In this document: piece after piece, positions 51,953-60,651 of the stretch
Layout of the letters: each line of letters starts with the position of its first letter
Position numbering within the stretch: the first letter of the stretch is position 1
DNA from: Hyphomicrobiales bacterium
GTDB taxonomy: Bacteria > Pseudomonadota > Alphaproteobacteria > Rhizobiales > Rhizobiaceae
Direction: 5' to 3'
Assembly (NCBI GenBank): GCA_900473185.1
Contig: UCKU01000039.1
Coordinates: forward strand, 272 to 60,922
Length of the DNA: 60,651 nt
Position numbers and translations under genes: made by a program
The notes under the pieces: generated by a model
Told to the model about the DNA's origin: nothing
Databases searched by the model: none
Seen by the model: only the letters and a program-made list of their open reading frames with translations

Positions 51953-52957
51953 ATGTCTCAGAAATTGCGCCTCGGCGTCATCGGCGCCGGCTTGAAAGCG
52001 GCTGAATATGCTCAGAGCTGGGCGAAGATGCCGGAAATTGAATTCGTGGCGCTTGCCGACACCAGCGAAACCTCTCGCAAGCGCCTGATTGACGTCTGCA
52101 CGGCGGCCAGTGCGCCGGAGCCGAAGGGCTTTGCCGATTACCGGGATCTGCTCACAAAATGCCGCGACGAACTCGACATCATCTATGTCTCGACCCCGCA
52201 CGCTTCCCATGCCGAGCAGGCGACGGCCGTCGCCGAAGCCGGCCTCGATCTCTTCCTTGAAAAGCCGATGGTGACCACGGTCGCCGAGGCCGAGACGCTG
52301 ATCGCGGCACAGAAGAAGAGCGGCGTCACCATCGTCACCGCCTTCCAGGGCGGCCTGTCTCCGTTGGTACTCGACACCCGCAAACGCGCGCTGTCGGGCG
52401 AATTCGGCGAACTGATCGCCATATCAGGCATGATCTGGGAAAGCTGGTCTTCGAACTATGACGGGCACTGGAAGCAGCAGCCGGAAATCTCCGGCGGCGG
52501 CTTCATGTTCGATACCGGCGCGCACATGATGAACACCGTCTGCCTGCTCGCCAATTCCGATTTCGACAGCGTTTCCGCCTATATGAACAACCACGGCAAA
52601 AAGGTAGATATCGCCACCGCCGTCTCCGCCCGGCTGAAGAACGGCGCGCTGGCGACGCTGACGGCCGCCGGTGAAGGCCCTCCCGGCTGCGCCTCCTACA
52701 TCACCTTCTTCTATTCCAAAGCGATCGTGCGCATTGACGCCTGGGGCGGCTGGCGTGAAATCAGCGTCGGACGCACCAGTGAACCGCGTGAAGAGGCCGA
52801 GATTCTCGGCAATCCGATGAAGAATTTCCTCGCCATCCGCGCCGGAACGATGGAAAACTCCGGCTCCGTTGAAATGGGTCTCAGATTCGCTAGGCTCTGG
52901 GATGCAATCAAGGAATCGGCAGCGGCCGACGGCACCCCCGTCAGGATCACCGCATAG
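51953..52957 (+). CDS. Gfo/Idh/MocA-family oxidoreductase (ThuB-like)
   Basis: 334 aa. N-terminal Rossmann fold with RLGVIGAGLKAAEYAQSW, the family EKP motif (LFLEKPMVTT) near residue 104, and a C-terminal domain with GGGFMFDTGAHMMNTVCLL carrying the conserved Asp and His. It oxidises a sugar hydroxyl with NAD(P). It is divergent from the operon that ends in ThuA; in S. meliloti thuB lies next to thuA, so this may be the separated partner. GGGAGGA upstream of the ATG. Confidence 0.87.
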   Translation: MSQKLRLGVIGAGLKAAEYAQSWAKMPEIEFVALADTSETSRKRLIDVCTAASAPEPKGFADYRDLLTKCRDELDIIYVSTPHASHAEQATAVAEAGLDLFLEKPMVTTVAEAETLIAAQKKSGVTIVTAFQGGLSPLVLDTRKRALSGEFGELIAISGMIWESWSSNYDGHWKQQPEISGGGFMFDTGAHMMNTVCLLANSDFDSVSAYMNNHGKKVDIATAVSARLKNGALATLTAAGEGPPGCASYITFFYSKAIVRIDAWGGWREISVGRTSEPREEAEILGNPMKNFLAIRAGTMENSGSVEMGLRFARLWDAIKESAAADGTPVRITA

Positions 52958-52967
52958 GCGCAAGACG

Positions 52968-53966
52968 ATGAGCGGAACGAACAGACGGCGGATCACCTCG
53001 AAGGAACTGGCGAAACTCGCCGGCGTCTCCTCGGCGACGATATCGAGGGCCTTCTCGCCGGATTCGAGGATCGGCAGCGCCACGCGTGACCGCATCCTCG
53101 CCGTCGCCCGTGAATATGGTTATCAGCCGAATGCGATCGCCCGTTCGCTGAACAACCAGCGTTCGCGCCTCGTCGCGCTCGTCGTCAACGCCATCGGCAA
53201 CCCGTGCGAGGCCGAGGAGCAGCAGCTTCTCGTCCATCGCCTGCAGGCCCGCCAGCTCCTGCCCATCATTCTCTGCTGCGCCGATCATTCGGATCGGCTG
53301 CAGCTCATGAGGCTTGCCTCGACCTACCAAGTCGATCACGTCGTCATCTTCTCCGACATGGTGTCGATGCAGGACGCCGTCGACATCTTCCACACCACAA
53401 AGCCGATTATCGTTTCTTTCGAGCCGCTTGAGAACGAGGATGTCTCCAACATCCGCATCGATGGCGCCGTCGGCGCCGGCGAGATCATCGACAAGATAGT
53501 CGGCGACGGCAAACGGCGCTTCGCCTATCTCTCCGGCACCAAGTCAAGCTGGATCGACAAGCTGCGCCGCAAGTGGTTTGCAGATGCGCTCGCCCGTCAC
53601 GGCCTTGCCTTCGAAGCGGAAGCCTTCGGCGATTATTCTTACGATTCCGGCTTCAAGGAGGCCGTTCTCCTGCTGCACCGCTCCAAGGTCGATGCCATCA
53701 TCTGCGGCAACGATGTGATGGCGATCGGTGCGCGCGATGCCGCCCGCCGCGTGCTCGGAAAGAATACGCCTGAGGATATCGCCATCGTCGGCCAGGATGG
53801 CATTGCCATGGCCGCCTGGGACTGCAACGACCTGACGACGCTGAGCCTCGACCACGTGGCCTTCATGGATGCGGTCGTCGAGGTGATCGAACGCCATGAG
53901 GCGGGCGACGAAGGTCCGCACAGCATTACGCTTGCCTGCACACCCCGCTGGGGTTCGACCGCCTGA
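52968..53966 (+). CDS. LacI-family transcriptional regulator
   Basis: 332 aa. LacI helix-turn-helix at 9-30 (TSKELAKLAGVSSATISRAF), hinge YQPNAIARSLNNQRSRLV, and a periplasmic-binding-type effector domain. The ATG at 52968 is the only start that keeps the DNA-binding domain at the N-terminus. It follows the oxidoreductase gene by 10 bp and precedes the GH2 gene, so it is within the operon it probably represses. Candidate operator at 51920. Confidence 0.88.
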   Translation: MSGTNRRRITSKELAKLAGVSSATISRAFSPDSRIGSATRDRILAVAREYGYQPNAIARSLNNQRSRLVALVVNAIGNPCEAEEQQLLVHRLQARQLLPIILCCADHSDRLQLMRLASTYQVDHVVIFSDMVSMQDAVDIFHTTKPIIVSFEPLENEDVSNIRIDGAVGAGEIIDKIVGDGKRRFAYLSGTKSSWIDKLRRKWFADALARHGLAFEAEAFGDYSYDSGFKEAVLLLHRSKVDAIICGNDVMAIGARDAARRVLGKNTPEDIAIVGQDGIAMAAWDCNDLTTLSLDHVAFMDAVVEVIERHEAGDEGPHSITLACTPRWGSTA

Positions 53967-54004
53967 GGGGCGGCTCCAGTCATTCGCATCGAGGAGGAAT
54001 ATCG

Positions 54005-54070
54005 ATGATCACCCTTTCACGCGCCGCTGCCAGGCGCCGCCTCTCCCCTGTCGCTTGCCGGGGGGCCTAA
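54005..54070 (+). CDS. Possible 21-aa leader peptide before GH2
   Basis: An ATG behind the strongest ribosome-binding site of the region (GAGGAGGAA, 5-6 nt upstream) opens a 21-codon frame, MITLSRAAARRRLSPVACRG plus Ala, whose stop (54068-54070) is one base before the GH2 ATG. It is arginine- and alanine-rich with no domain. It could couple translation into GH2, or be the scar of a lost start region. No protein evidence. Confidence 0.4.
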   Translation: MITLSRAAARRRLSPVACRGA

Positions 54071-54071
54071 A

Positions 54072-56315
54072 ATGCGTTCCGTCGTTTCCCTCAATGAATC
54101 CTGGAGCTTCCACGAAGGCTTTGGCCAGCGCCTGACCGAGGCTTTCGACGGCGACCATATGGTCAGCCTGCCGCATACGGCTATCGAGCTGCCCTTCAAC
54201 TATTTCGACGAGAAGCGCTATCAGCGCGCCTTCACCTATCAGAAGGTGCTGCGCTGGCTGCCGGAATTCGAAGGCCGCGAAGTCTCCATCCTCTTCGATG
54301 GTGCCATGGCCGACAGCGTCGTCTATCTGAACGGCGAAGAGATCATTGCCCATAAGGACGGCTATACGCCCTTCGAAGCCCGGCTGACCGGCAAGCTGAT
54401 CAAGGGCGACAACCTGATCACGGTCAAGATCGACGGCAGCGAGAACCCCGCCATCCCGCCCTTCGGCGGCCGCATCGACTACCTCACCTATGCCGGCATC
54501 TATCGCGACGTCTGGCTGAAGGTCACCGACAAGGTCTCCATCCGCAATCTCAAGATCGAGACACATGACGTTCTGTCCGACATGAAGTCGGCGACGATCC
54601 GCATTGATGTCGCCAATCCGCAGAGCCTGACCTATGCCGCGACGATTACGGCTTCGCTGAAGGGTGCCGATGGTATCGTGCTCGCAAGTGCCGCCGGTGA
54701 AACGATCGGCTCGGTGACGACGCTCTCGTTCGGCGGACTGACCGGCATCGAACTGTGGGACCTGGCAAACCCGGCGCTCTACGAAGTTGTCGTCGATCTC
54801 AGAACCGAACATGGCTCGGACAGGGCATCCGCGCATTTTGGCTTTCGCACCGCCAAATTCACGCCGGAAGGCTTCCTGCTCAACGGACGGCCCGTGAAGC
54901 TTCAGGGCCTCAACCGCCATCAGGCCTACCCCTATATCGGTTATGCCGCCGGCCGCTCCGCGCAGGAGCGTGACGCCGACATCATGAAGAAAGTGCTGAA
55001 GTGCAATATCGTGCGCACCTCGCACTATCCGCAGTCGAAATGGTTCCTCGACCAGTGCGATCGCATCGGCCTGCTCGTCTTCGAAGAAATCCCCGGCTGG
55101 CAGCATATCGGCGATCTCGATTGGCAGAGAGAGTCCATCGAGAACGTTCGCCGCCTGATCGAGCGCGACTGGAATCACCCGTCGATCATCATCTGGGGCG
55201 TGCGCATCAACGAGTCACTCGACAGCCATGACTTCTATACCGCGACCAACCGGCTGGCCCATGAGCTCGATTCCACCCGCCAGACCGGCGGTGTTCGCTA
55301 CCTGACCGAAAGCGAGCTTCTGGAAGACGTCTATACGATGAACGACTTCATCCTAGGCAATGAGGAACTGCCGGGCGCCAATCGCCCGCGCACGGCCCTT
55401 CGCAGCCAGCAGGAAAATACCGGCCTGTCCTACAAGGTCCCCTACATCATCACCGAGTTCAACGGCCACATGCATCCAACCAAGATGTATGATGCAGAGC
55501 AGCGCCAGGCCGAACATGTGCGCCGCCATCTGGAAGTGCTGAACGCCGCCTATGGCGATCCGGATATTTCTGGCGCGATCGGCTGGTGCATGTTCGACTA
55601 TAACACCCACAAGGATTTCGGCTCCGGCGACCGCGTCTGCTATCACGGCGTCATGGACATGTTCCGCGAGCCGAAATTCGCGGCCTATGTCTATGCCAGC
55701 CAGTGCGACCCTTCGGATGAAGTTATCATGAAGCCGGTCACCTTCTGGGCGCGCGGCGAGCGCAGCATTGGCGGCGTGCTGCCGCTGATCATCCTGACCA
55801 ATTGCGATGAGGTAGAGCTGACATACGGCTCGCTGACGAAACGCATCGGCCCGGACCGCGAAAACTACCCGCACCTGCCGCATCCGCCGGTCGTGCTCGA
55901 CCACCGCCATTTCACCCAGGACGAACTCGGCCGCTGGGGTCTGGAATGGATCGACGGCGAATTCACCGGCTTCATCAATGGTGAACCGGTCGCCAAGCTG
56001 ACACTCGCCGCCGACCCGCTGCCGACCACACTGGAAGTCGCGCCCGACAGCACCACGCTGAAGGCCCGCGAACGCGACACGACCCGCGTCATCATCGGCG
56101 CGCTCGACCAGCGTGGCCAGCGCCTGCCGTTCCTCAACGATGTTGTAATCTTGACCGTGAAGGGGCCTGGCAAGATCGTCGGGCCTGCGACCGTACCGCT
56201 CCAGGGCGGAACGACAGGCTTCTGGCTGGAGGCAACCGGCCTGACCGGTGAAATCACCGTCGAAGCGACCTCAAACCACTTCGCACCAGTCACTATCTCT
56301 GTGGCGGCCGTCTGA
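54072..56315 (+). CDS. Glycoside hydrolase family 2 enzyme
   Basis: 747 aa. Sugar-binding jelly-roll (about 1-155), immunoglobulin-like domain (to about 265), then the catalytic barrel. The GH2 acid/base signature is intact at WNHPSIIIWGVRINES with Glu381, and the likely nucleophile is Glu462 in ITEFNGHMHP. A C-terminal beta region follows. Activity could be beta-galactosidase, beta-glucuronidase or beta-mannosidase. No signal peptide, so it acts on imported sugars. Preceded by GGGGGG and by the small leader frame. Its 3' end faces the Gts-like operon. Confidence 0.9.
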   Translation: MRSVVSLNESWSFHEGFGQRLTEAFDGDHMVSLPHTAIELPFNYFDEKRYQRAFTYQKVLRWLPEFEGREVSILFDGAMADSVVYLNGEEIIAHKDGYTPFEARLTGKLIKGDNLITVKIDGSENPAIPPFGGRIDYLTYAGIYRDVWLKVTDKVSIRNLKIETHDVLSDMKSATIRIDVANPQSLTYAATITASLKGADGIVLASAAGETIGSVTTLSFGGLTGIELWDLANPALYEVVVDLRTEHGSDRASAHFGFRTAKFTPEGFLLNGRPVKLQGLNRHQAYPYIGYAAGRSAQERDADIMKKVLKCNIVRTSHYPQSKWFLDQCDRIGLLVFEEIPGWQHIGDLDWQRESIENVRRLIERDWNHPSIIIWGVRINESLDSHDFYTATNRLAHELDSTRQTGGVRYLTESELLEDVYTMNDFILGNEELPGANRPRTALRSQQENTGLSYKVPYIITEFNGHMHPTKMYDAEQRQAEHVRRHLEVLNAAYGDPDISGAIGWCMFDYNTHKDFGSGDRVCYHGVMDMFREPKFAAYVYASQCDPSDEVIMKPVTFWARGERSIGGVLPLIILTNCDEVELTYGSLTKRIGPDRENYPHLPHPPVVLDHRHFTQDELGRWGLEWIDGEFTGFINGEPVAKLTLAADPLPTTLEVAPDSTTLKARERDTTRVIIGALDQRGQRLPFLNDVVILTVKGPGKIVGPATVPLQGGTTGFWLEATGLTGEITVEATSNHFAPVTISVAAV

Positions 56316-56340
56316 CGGCCGCCAGAGAATATTTTGCTGG

Positions 56341-57453
56341 CTAAGCGATCCTCAGCTGGCTGGCCGGATCGAAAAAGACCGCCTTGTCGAGATTGAAGGC
56401 AAGGCGGGTATTCTGGCCGGGGAGGATGCCGGTATCCGCTCCAAGGCGCGCCACTACCGACTTGCCGCCGAGCTTGGTGACGGCAAACGTGTCCGAGCCT
56501 GCCGGTTCCACGACCTCGATGGCACAGTCACCATGGACGACCGACTTTGCCTTGCGATCAGCTCCGTCAATATCCGTCAGTGCTTCCGGACGGATCCCGA
56601 AGATGACCTGCTTGCCGGTATAACCTGTCAGGCTGTTGCCCGAATTGACCGGCAATTTCAGTGGTTCGCCATTCGGCCGCTCCAGCGACACCTGCAGCCC
56701 GCCGGCACCGTTTTCAACGGTGGCGTTCAGCAGGTTCATCGCCGGCGACCCCATGAAGTCGGCCACGAACACATTGGCCGGGCTGTTATAGATCTCGGCG
56801 GGCGTGCCGAACTGCTGAAGCACGCCATCCTTCAGCACCGCGATCTTGGTCGCCAGCGTCATCGCCTCGATCTGGTCGTGTGTGACATAGACAATCGTCG
56901 TTCCCATGCGCTGGTGGAGGCGTTTGATTTCCGTGCGCATGTCGACGCGCAGCTTCGCATCGAGGTTGGAGAGTGGCTCATCGAAGAGGAAGACCTGCGG
57001 ATTGCGCACCAGCGCGCGCCCCATCGCGACGCGCTGACGCTGGCCACCTGACAGTTGCGAGGGCTTGCGATCGAGCAGATGGCCGATCTGCAGCATGTCG
57101 GAGACCTGCTTGATCGCCTTCTCGCGCTCTTCCTTCGGCACGCCGCGGATTTCCATTCCGAAGGCGATATTGCCGGCAACGGTCATGTTCGGATAGAGCG
57201 CGTAGCTCTGGAACACCATCGCGATATCACGCTTGGACGGGTGCAAGCCGTTGACGGAGCGGCCATCGATGCGGATATCACCCGAAGTGATCGCTTCCAG
57301 CCCGGCAATCGTGTTGAGCAGTGTCGACTTGCCGCAGCCGGACGGACCGACCAGCACCAGGAAGCCGCCCTTTTCGAGTTCCAGGTCGATCCCCTTGAGA
57401 ATATCGACGGCGCCGAAACGCTTCTTGAGACCGGAAATTTCAAGGAAAGCCAT
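56341..57453 (-). CDS. Glucose-type ABC transporter ATP-binding protein (GtsD/UgpC-like)
   Basis: 370 aa. Walker A GPSGCGKST at 36-44, signature LSGGQRQ, Walker B VFLFDEPLSNLD, and a C-terminal TOBE region. Last gene of the operon whose binding protein resembles the Pseudomonas GtsA. It starts 3 nt after the stop of the permease gene upstream. The sugar could be glucose or another aldose. Confidence 0.9.
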   Translation of the reverse strand: MAFLEISGLKKRFGAVDILKGIDLELEKGGFLVLVGPSGCGKSTLLNTIAGLEAITSGDIRIDGRSVNGLHPSKRDIAMVFQSYALYPNMTVAGNIAFGMEIRGVPKEEREKAIKQVSDMLQIGHLLDRKPSQLSGGQRQRVAMGRALVRNPQVFLFDEPLSNLDAKLRVDMRTEIKRLHQRMGTTIVYVTHDQIEAMTLATKIAVLKDGVLQQFGTPAEIYNSPANVFVADFMGSPAMNLLNATVENGAGGLQVSLERPNGEPLKLPVNSGNSLTGYTGKQVIFGIRPEALTDIDGADRKAKSVVHGDCAIEVVEPAGSDTFAVTKLGGKSVVARLGADTGILPGQNTRLAFNLDKAVFFDPASQLRIA

Positions 57454-57456
57454 GAA

Positions 57457-58404
57457 TCACCCTTTGACGGCGCCCGCCATGAGACCGCGCACGAAATAGC
57501 GGCCGGCGAGGATATAGACGATGAGCGTAGGAACGGCCGCGATCATCGCCGCAGCCATGTTGACATTGTATTCGACGACGCCGGTCGAGGTATTGACGAC
57601 GTTGTTGAGCGCCACCGTCATCGGCATGGAATCGCCGGTGCCGGCATAGGCCGAGGCGAAGAGGAAGTCGTTCCAAATATTGGTGAACTGGTAGATGACC
57701 GTCACCACGATGATCGGCAGTGAATTCGGCAGCATGATGCGGCGGAAGATCTGAAAGAAGCTTGCGCCATCCACCTGCGCGGCCTTCACCAGCTCCGTCG
57801 GAAACGCCTCATAAAAATTGCGGAAGAACAGCGTCGTGAAGCCGAGGCCGTAAACCACGTGCACGAAGACGAGGTTCACAGTCGAATTGCCGAAGCCGAA
57901 GCTGAAACCCGTTGCATTCTGCAACGTCGTGCCGAAACGGCCAAGCGAACCGAGAATGGTCGCCATCGGCAAAAGCACCGACTGGAACGGAATGAAGCAG
58001 GCAAAGAGCATCAGGCCGAAGACCAGCGTATGGCCGGGGAACCGCCACTTGGTCAGCACATAGCCGTTGAGTGCGCCGAGAATGGTCGAGATCGCCACCG
58101 CCGGCACGACCATCTTGATCGAATTCCAGAAATAGCCCTTGATGCCGGCGCAGGTAAGGCCGACGCAGGCCTCACCCCAGGCCTTGAACCAGGCATCAAA
58201 CGTCGGCGCCTGCGGCAGCGCCAGCATGTTGCCGCCCTGGATTTCGTCCATGGTCTTGAACGAAGTCGTCAGCATGACGAAGAGCGGCATCAGGTAGAGA
58301 ACGGCAAAGATCAGCAGCAGGCCGTAGATGATGACGCGGCCGATCCAGCGGCCGCTATTGCCGCCCTGGGAGGCCGTGATCTCGGAAGATGTGATGCTGC
58401 TCAT
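57457..58404 (-). CDS. Glucose-type ABC transporter permease (MalG type, GtsC-like)
   Basis: 315 aa. First helix at about 22-45 (GRVIIYGLLLIFAVLYLMPL), long periplasmic loop with paired cysteines (GEACVGLTCAGIKG), and an EAA-type loop (KAAQVDGASFFQIFRRIMLP) near residue 215. Its ATG overlaps the stop of the companion permease gene (ATGA, 58401-58404). Confidence 0.9.
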   Translation of the reverse strand: MSSITSSEITASQGGNSGRWIGRVIIYGLLLIFAVLYLMPLFVMLTTSFKTMDEIQGGNMLALPQAPTFDAWFKAWGEACVGLTCAGIKGYFWNSIKMVVPAVAISTILGALNGYVLTKWRFPGHTLVFGLMLFACFIPFQSVLLPMATILGSLGRFGTTLQNATGFSFGFGNSTVNLVFVHVVYGLGFTTLFFRNFYEAFPTELVKAAQVDGASFFQIFRRIMLPNSLPIIVVTVIYQFTNIWNDFLFASAYAGTGDSMPMTVALNNVVNTSTGVVEYNVNMAAAMIAAVPTLIVYILAGRYFVRGLMAGAVKG

Positions 58405-59354
58405 CGCGCCTTCTCCCTGAGTTCGGAATAGAGATAGGGAACGATGATTGCCGAGATGGTCATCAGCATGATGATGGCGCTTGCGGAGCCGACAGCCATT
58501 TCATTCCGCTTGAACGTGTATTCGTACATGAAGTTGGACGGCAGCCACGCCGAGCCGCCAGGGCCGCCCGATGTCAGTGCCACGACGAGGTCGTAGGACT
58601 TGATCGCCATGTGGGCGAGCACGATGAAGGCCGACAGAAAGATCGGCCGCAGCATCGGAATGACGATGCGCCGGTACATCTGGAAGGGCGATGCGCCGTC
58701 GATCTGCGCCGCCTTCATGATTTCGCCGTCGATGCCGCGCAGGCCCGCAAGAAACATCGCCATGACGAAGCCCGAAGCCTGCCAGACACCGGCGATGACG
58801 ACGGTGTAGATGACGAAATCCTTGTTCTTGATCCAGTCGAAGTGAAAGCTCGTCCAGCCGAAATGATGCAGCGTCTGCTCGAGCCCAAGGCCCGGATCGA
58901 GGAACCACTTCCAGGCAACGCCGGTCACGATGAAGGATAGCGCCATCGGATAGAGGAAGATCGGCCGCAATATGCCTTCGCCACGGATCTTCTGGTCGAG
59001 AAGGATTGCCAGCAGCAAGCCAAGCCCCAGGCAGATGAAGATGTAGAGGAAACCAAAGATCCCCATATTCGTGATCGATGTGTACCAGGAGGACGGCGGA
59101 TCGCTTTCGAAGGTCCAGCGCCAGAGCCGCTGATAAGCGCGCGCCCCCGTAATTGCATAGGACGGAAAGGTTTTGGAATTGGTGAAGGAGAGATAGGCCG
59201 TCCAGACGATGAAGCCGTAGACGAAGATCACGGTGATCAGAAAACTCGGCGCCAATACGATCTTCGGCAGCGCATCCTGCAACCGGCCGCGAATGGACGC
59301 GCGGCTTGAAGACTTCGACGTCAGGACCGGATCCGTGGTCGCAACTGTGGTCAT
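58401..59354 (-). CDS. Glucose-type ABC transporter permease (MalF type, GtsB-like)
   Basis: 317 aa. A polar N-terminus of about 30 residues precedes the first helix (IVLAPSFLITVIFVYGFIVW). EAA loop KAAQIDGASPFQMYRRIVIP near 215. The ATG at 59354 follows GGAGGAG; longer upstream reading has no family similarity. Separated from the binding-protein gene by 76 bp containing a hairpin. Confidence 0.9.
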   Translation of the reverse strand: MTTVATTDPVLTSKSSSRASIRGRLQDALPKIVLAPSFLITVIFVYGFIVWTAYLSFTNSKTFPSYAITGARAYQRLWRWTFESDPPSSWYTSITNMGIFGFLYIFICLGLGLLLAILLDQKIRGEGILRPIFLYPMALSFIVTGVAWKWFLDPGLGLEQTLHHFGWTSFHFDWIKNKDFVIYTVVIAGVWQASGFVMAMFLAGLRGIDGEIMKAAQIDGASPFQMYRRIVIPMLRPIFLSAFIVLAHMAIKSYDLVVALTSGGPGGSAWLPSNFMYEYTFKRNEMAVGSASAIIMLMTISAIIVPYLYSELREKAR

Positions 59355-59387
59355 GTGATCATCTCCTCCCCGCATCGCAGGGGCTGC

Positions 59388-59415
59388 GGCTTTCCCGCAA
59401 GAGTACGGGAAAGCC
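59388..59415 (-). promoter_or_regulatory. Hairpin between binding protein and permease genes (Gts-like operon)
   Basis: GGCTTTCCCG-N8-CGGGAAAGCC: a perfect 10-bp stem 15 nt after the binding-protein stop. No T-run, so probably a message stabiliser that gives more binding protein than permease. Confidence 0.6.
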
Positions 59416-59430
59416 TTGATCGATGGGATA

Positions 59431-60651
59431 TTAGCGGGCGTCGTCGATGGCCGTGACGAGCTGCTTGACGGCTTCGTCGGAGGTCTTGATCTGACCATGG
59501 ACGAACTTCGAGACGACGTCCTTATAGGCGTTGGCGATCGCCGGAGGAGCACCATAGCCCTGAGCGAGCGAGCCGAACAGCGTGCCGCCTTCGTTGGCAG
59601 CCTTCAGGTCGGCAATGCCCTTCTTGCCGCAAGCGTCGAAAGCCGTATCCGGAACGTCGGTACGGGCCGGAACCGAACCCTTGACGACGTTGAAGGCGGA
59701 CTGGAAGCTCTTGGAAAGCGTAGCCTTGGCAAGCGCCACCTGAGCGGCCTTGCGGTCGTCAGGAACGTTGAACATACCGAACATGTCGGAATTGTAGACC
59801 ACGCTGCCATCGGTGCCCGGGAAGCGATAGCACAGGAAGTCGGTATTCGGCTTCTTCTTGGCGGCAACAAATTCGCCCTTTGCCCAGTCGCCCATGACCT
59901 GGACGAGAGCATCGCCCTTGATGACCATGGCAGTCGCCAGATTCCAGTCGCGGCCCGAGAAATTCGGATCGACATACTTGATGATCTTGGCGAGGTTATC
60001 GAAGGACTTCTTCATCGTGTCGGACTTCAGCGATTCCTCGTCGAGGTCGTTGAAAGCCTTCTTGTAGAATTCCGGACCGCCGGTCGACAGCACGATGGAG
60101 TCGAACATCGTGGCTTCCTGCCAGTTCTGACCGCCGAGCGCGAGCGGGATGACGCCGGCTGCCTTTGCCTTGTCGAGCAGGGCGATCAGGTCGTCGAAGG
60201 TCTTCGGCTGCTTGCCGCCGATCTTGTCCATGACGGACTTGTTGATCCACAGCCAGTTGACGGAGTGAACGTTCACAGGTGCTGCGACCCACTTGCCGTC
60301 ATAGACGGAGAATTTCTGCAGCGCCGCCGGAACGGACTTGTCCCAGCCTTCCTTCTTGGCCGTCTCGGTCAGGTCACCCATGACGCCCGCCTGGGCATAG
60401 TCGAGCACGGTATAGCCGAGCATCTGAGAAGCAGTCGGATAGGTGCCCGCGGCAACCATCGCCTTCAGCGCGGTCATGGCTGCGTCGCCGCCACCGCCTG
60501 CGACCGGTACGTCCTTCCAGGCAAAGCCTTCCTTAGCGAGGTCCTGCTTCAGCACGTTGAGTGCCGCGGCTTCGCCGCCTGATGTCCACCAGTGCAGCAT
60601 CTGAACTTCTTTGACGTCGGCTGCATGAGCGCTGCCGAAACCAGCCATCAT
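59431..60651 (-). CDS. Glucose-type ABC transporter substrate-binding protein (5' end outside window)
   Basis: 406 codons visible. The first residues at the window edge (MMAGFGSAHA) are the end of a signal peptide, so the true start lies beyond 60651; the mature protein starts ADVKEVQMLHWW. The segment LHWWTSGGEAAALNVLK and the following VAGGGGDAAMTALKAM closely resemble GtsA-type glucose/mannose-binding proteins. Periplasmic. First gene of an operon with two permeases and an ATPase. Confidence 0.88.
   Translation of the reverse strand: MMAGFGSAHAADVKEVQMLHWWTSGGEAAALNVLKQDLAKEGFAWKDVPVAGGGGDAAMTALKAMVAAGTYPTASQMLGYTVLDYAQAGVMGDLTETAKKEGWDKSVPAALQKFSVYDGKWVAAPVNVHSVNWLWINKSVMDKIGGKQPKTFDDLIALLDKAKAAGVIPLALGGQNWQEATMFDSIVLSTGGPEFYKKAFNDLDEESLKSDTMKKSFDNLAKIIKYVDPNFSGRDWNLATAMVIKGDALVQVMGDWAKGEFVAAKKKPNTDFLCYRFPGTDGSVVYNSDMFGMFNVPDDRKAAQVALAKATLSKSFQSAFNVVKGSVPARTDVPDTAFDACGKKGIADLKAANEGGTLFGSLAQGYGAPPAIANAYKDVVSKFVHGQIKTSDEAVKQLVTAIDDAR

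Overview
The window reads as part of a Rhizobium-type genome (Alphaproteobacteria, Hyphomicrobiales). The grounds are about 60% GC with strong third-position GC bias, the density of CUT1-type sugar ABC operons each beside a SorC, LacI, RpiR or GntR regulator, an ExoD protein, a sorbitol/mannitol (smo/mtlK) cluster, a ydcTUV/patD-like operon, and two copies of a short dispersed intergenic repeat that I recall from rhizobial genomes. I see no rRNA, tRNA, CRISPR array, prophage or transposase gene. Both ends are cut inside genes.

Layout. 1-3.8 kb: end of a spermidine/putrescine-type ABC operon with a gamma-aminobutyraldehyde dehydrogenase, closed by a terminator. 4-6.1 kb: LuxR-type regulator, TerC membrane protein and a DUF1328 mini-protein. 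6.1-10.6 kb: an ECF sigma/zinc anti-sigma pair divergent from an MBL-fold hydrolase/TPR/DoxX operon. The two divergent promoters share one unusual motif, GGAATAA-N17-TCTA. 10.7-17.2 kb: transaldolase, a SorC regulator, an Ada-like alkyltransferase, DUF2244, endonuclease III, a TetR/VOC pair and an EI24 protein. 17.3-27.5 kb: a polyol locus with an RpiR regulator, FGGY pentulose kinase, HAD phosphatase, MtlK, the SmoKGFE transporter and a SorC regulator. smoS is absent from its expected place. 27.6-31.4 kb: ExoD, a ROK sugar kinase and a cytoplasmic-looking GH20 hexosaminidase. 31.5-37.1 kb: TetR/adaptor/RND pump operon with a 50-bp operator, then OsmC.

37.2-40.6 kb: galactonate dehydratase (dgoD) under a GntR/FCD regulator, followed by DoxX and SDR genes. 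40.6-40.8 kb holds a 136-bp nested palindromic element of unknown kind. 40.8-46.6 kb: a class III cyclase, then a LacI regulator divergent from a three-gene operon (PhyH-type oxygenase, SDR, SMP-30 lactonase) that looks like an uncharacterised sugar or sugar-acid pathway, then an RpiR regulator reduced to its DNA-binding domain. 46.7-56.3 kb: a Thu-like locus (ABC transporter plus ThuA) divergent from a Gfo/Idh/MocA oxidoreductase, LacI regulator and GH2 glycosidase. 56.3-60.7 kb: a Gts-like glucose-type ABC operon whose binding-protein gene runs off the right edge.

The dominant theme is carbohydrate scavenging. Uptake systems sit with the first oxidising, phosphorylating or hydrolysing enzymes and with a local repressor whose palindromic operator can often be seen. 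All three binding-protein/permease junctions carry an RNA hairpin, which would favour high binding-protein expression. Product names rest on motifs and family knowledge. Substrates of the sugar systems are inferences.
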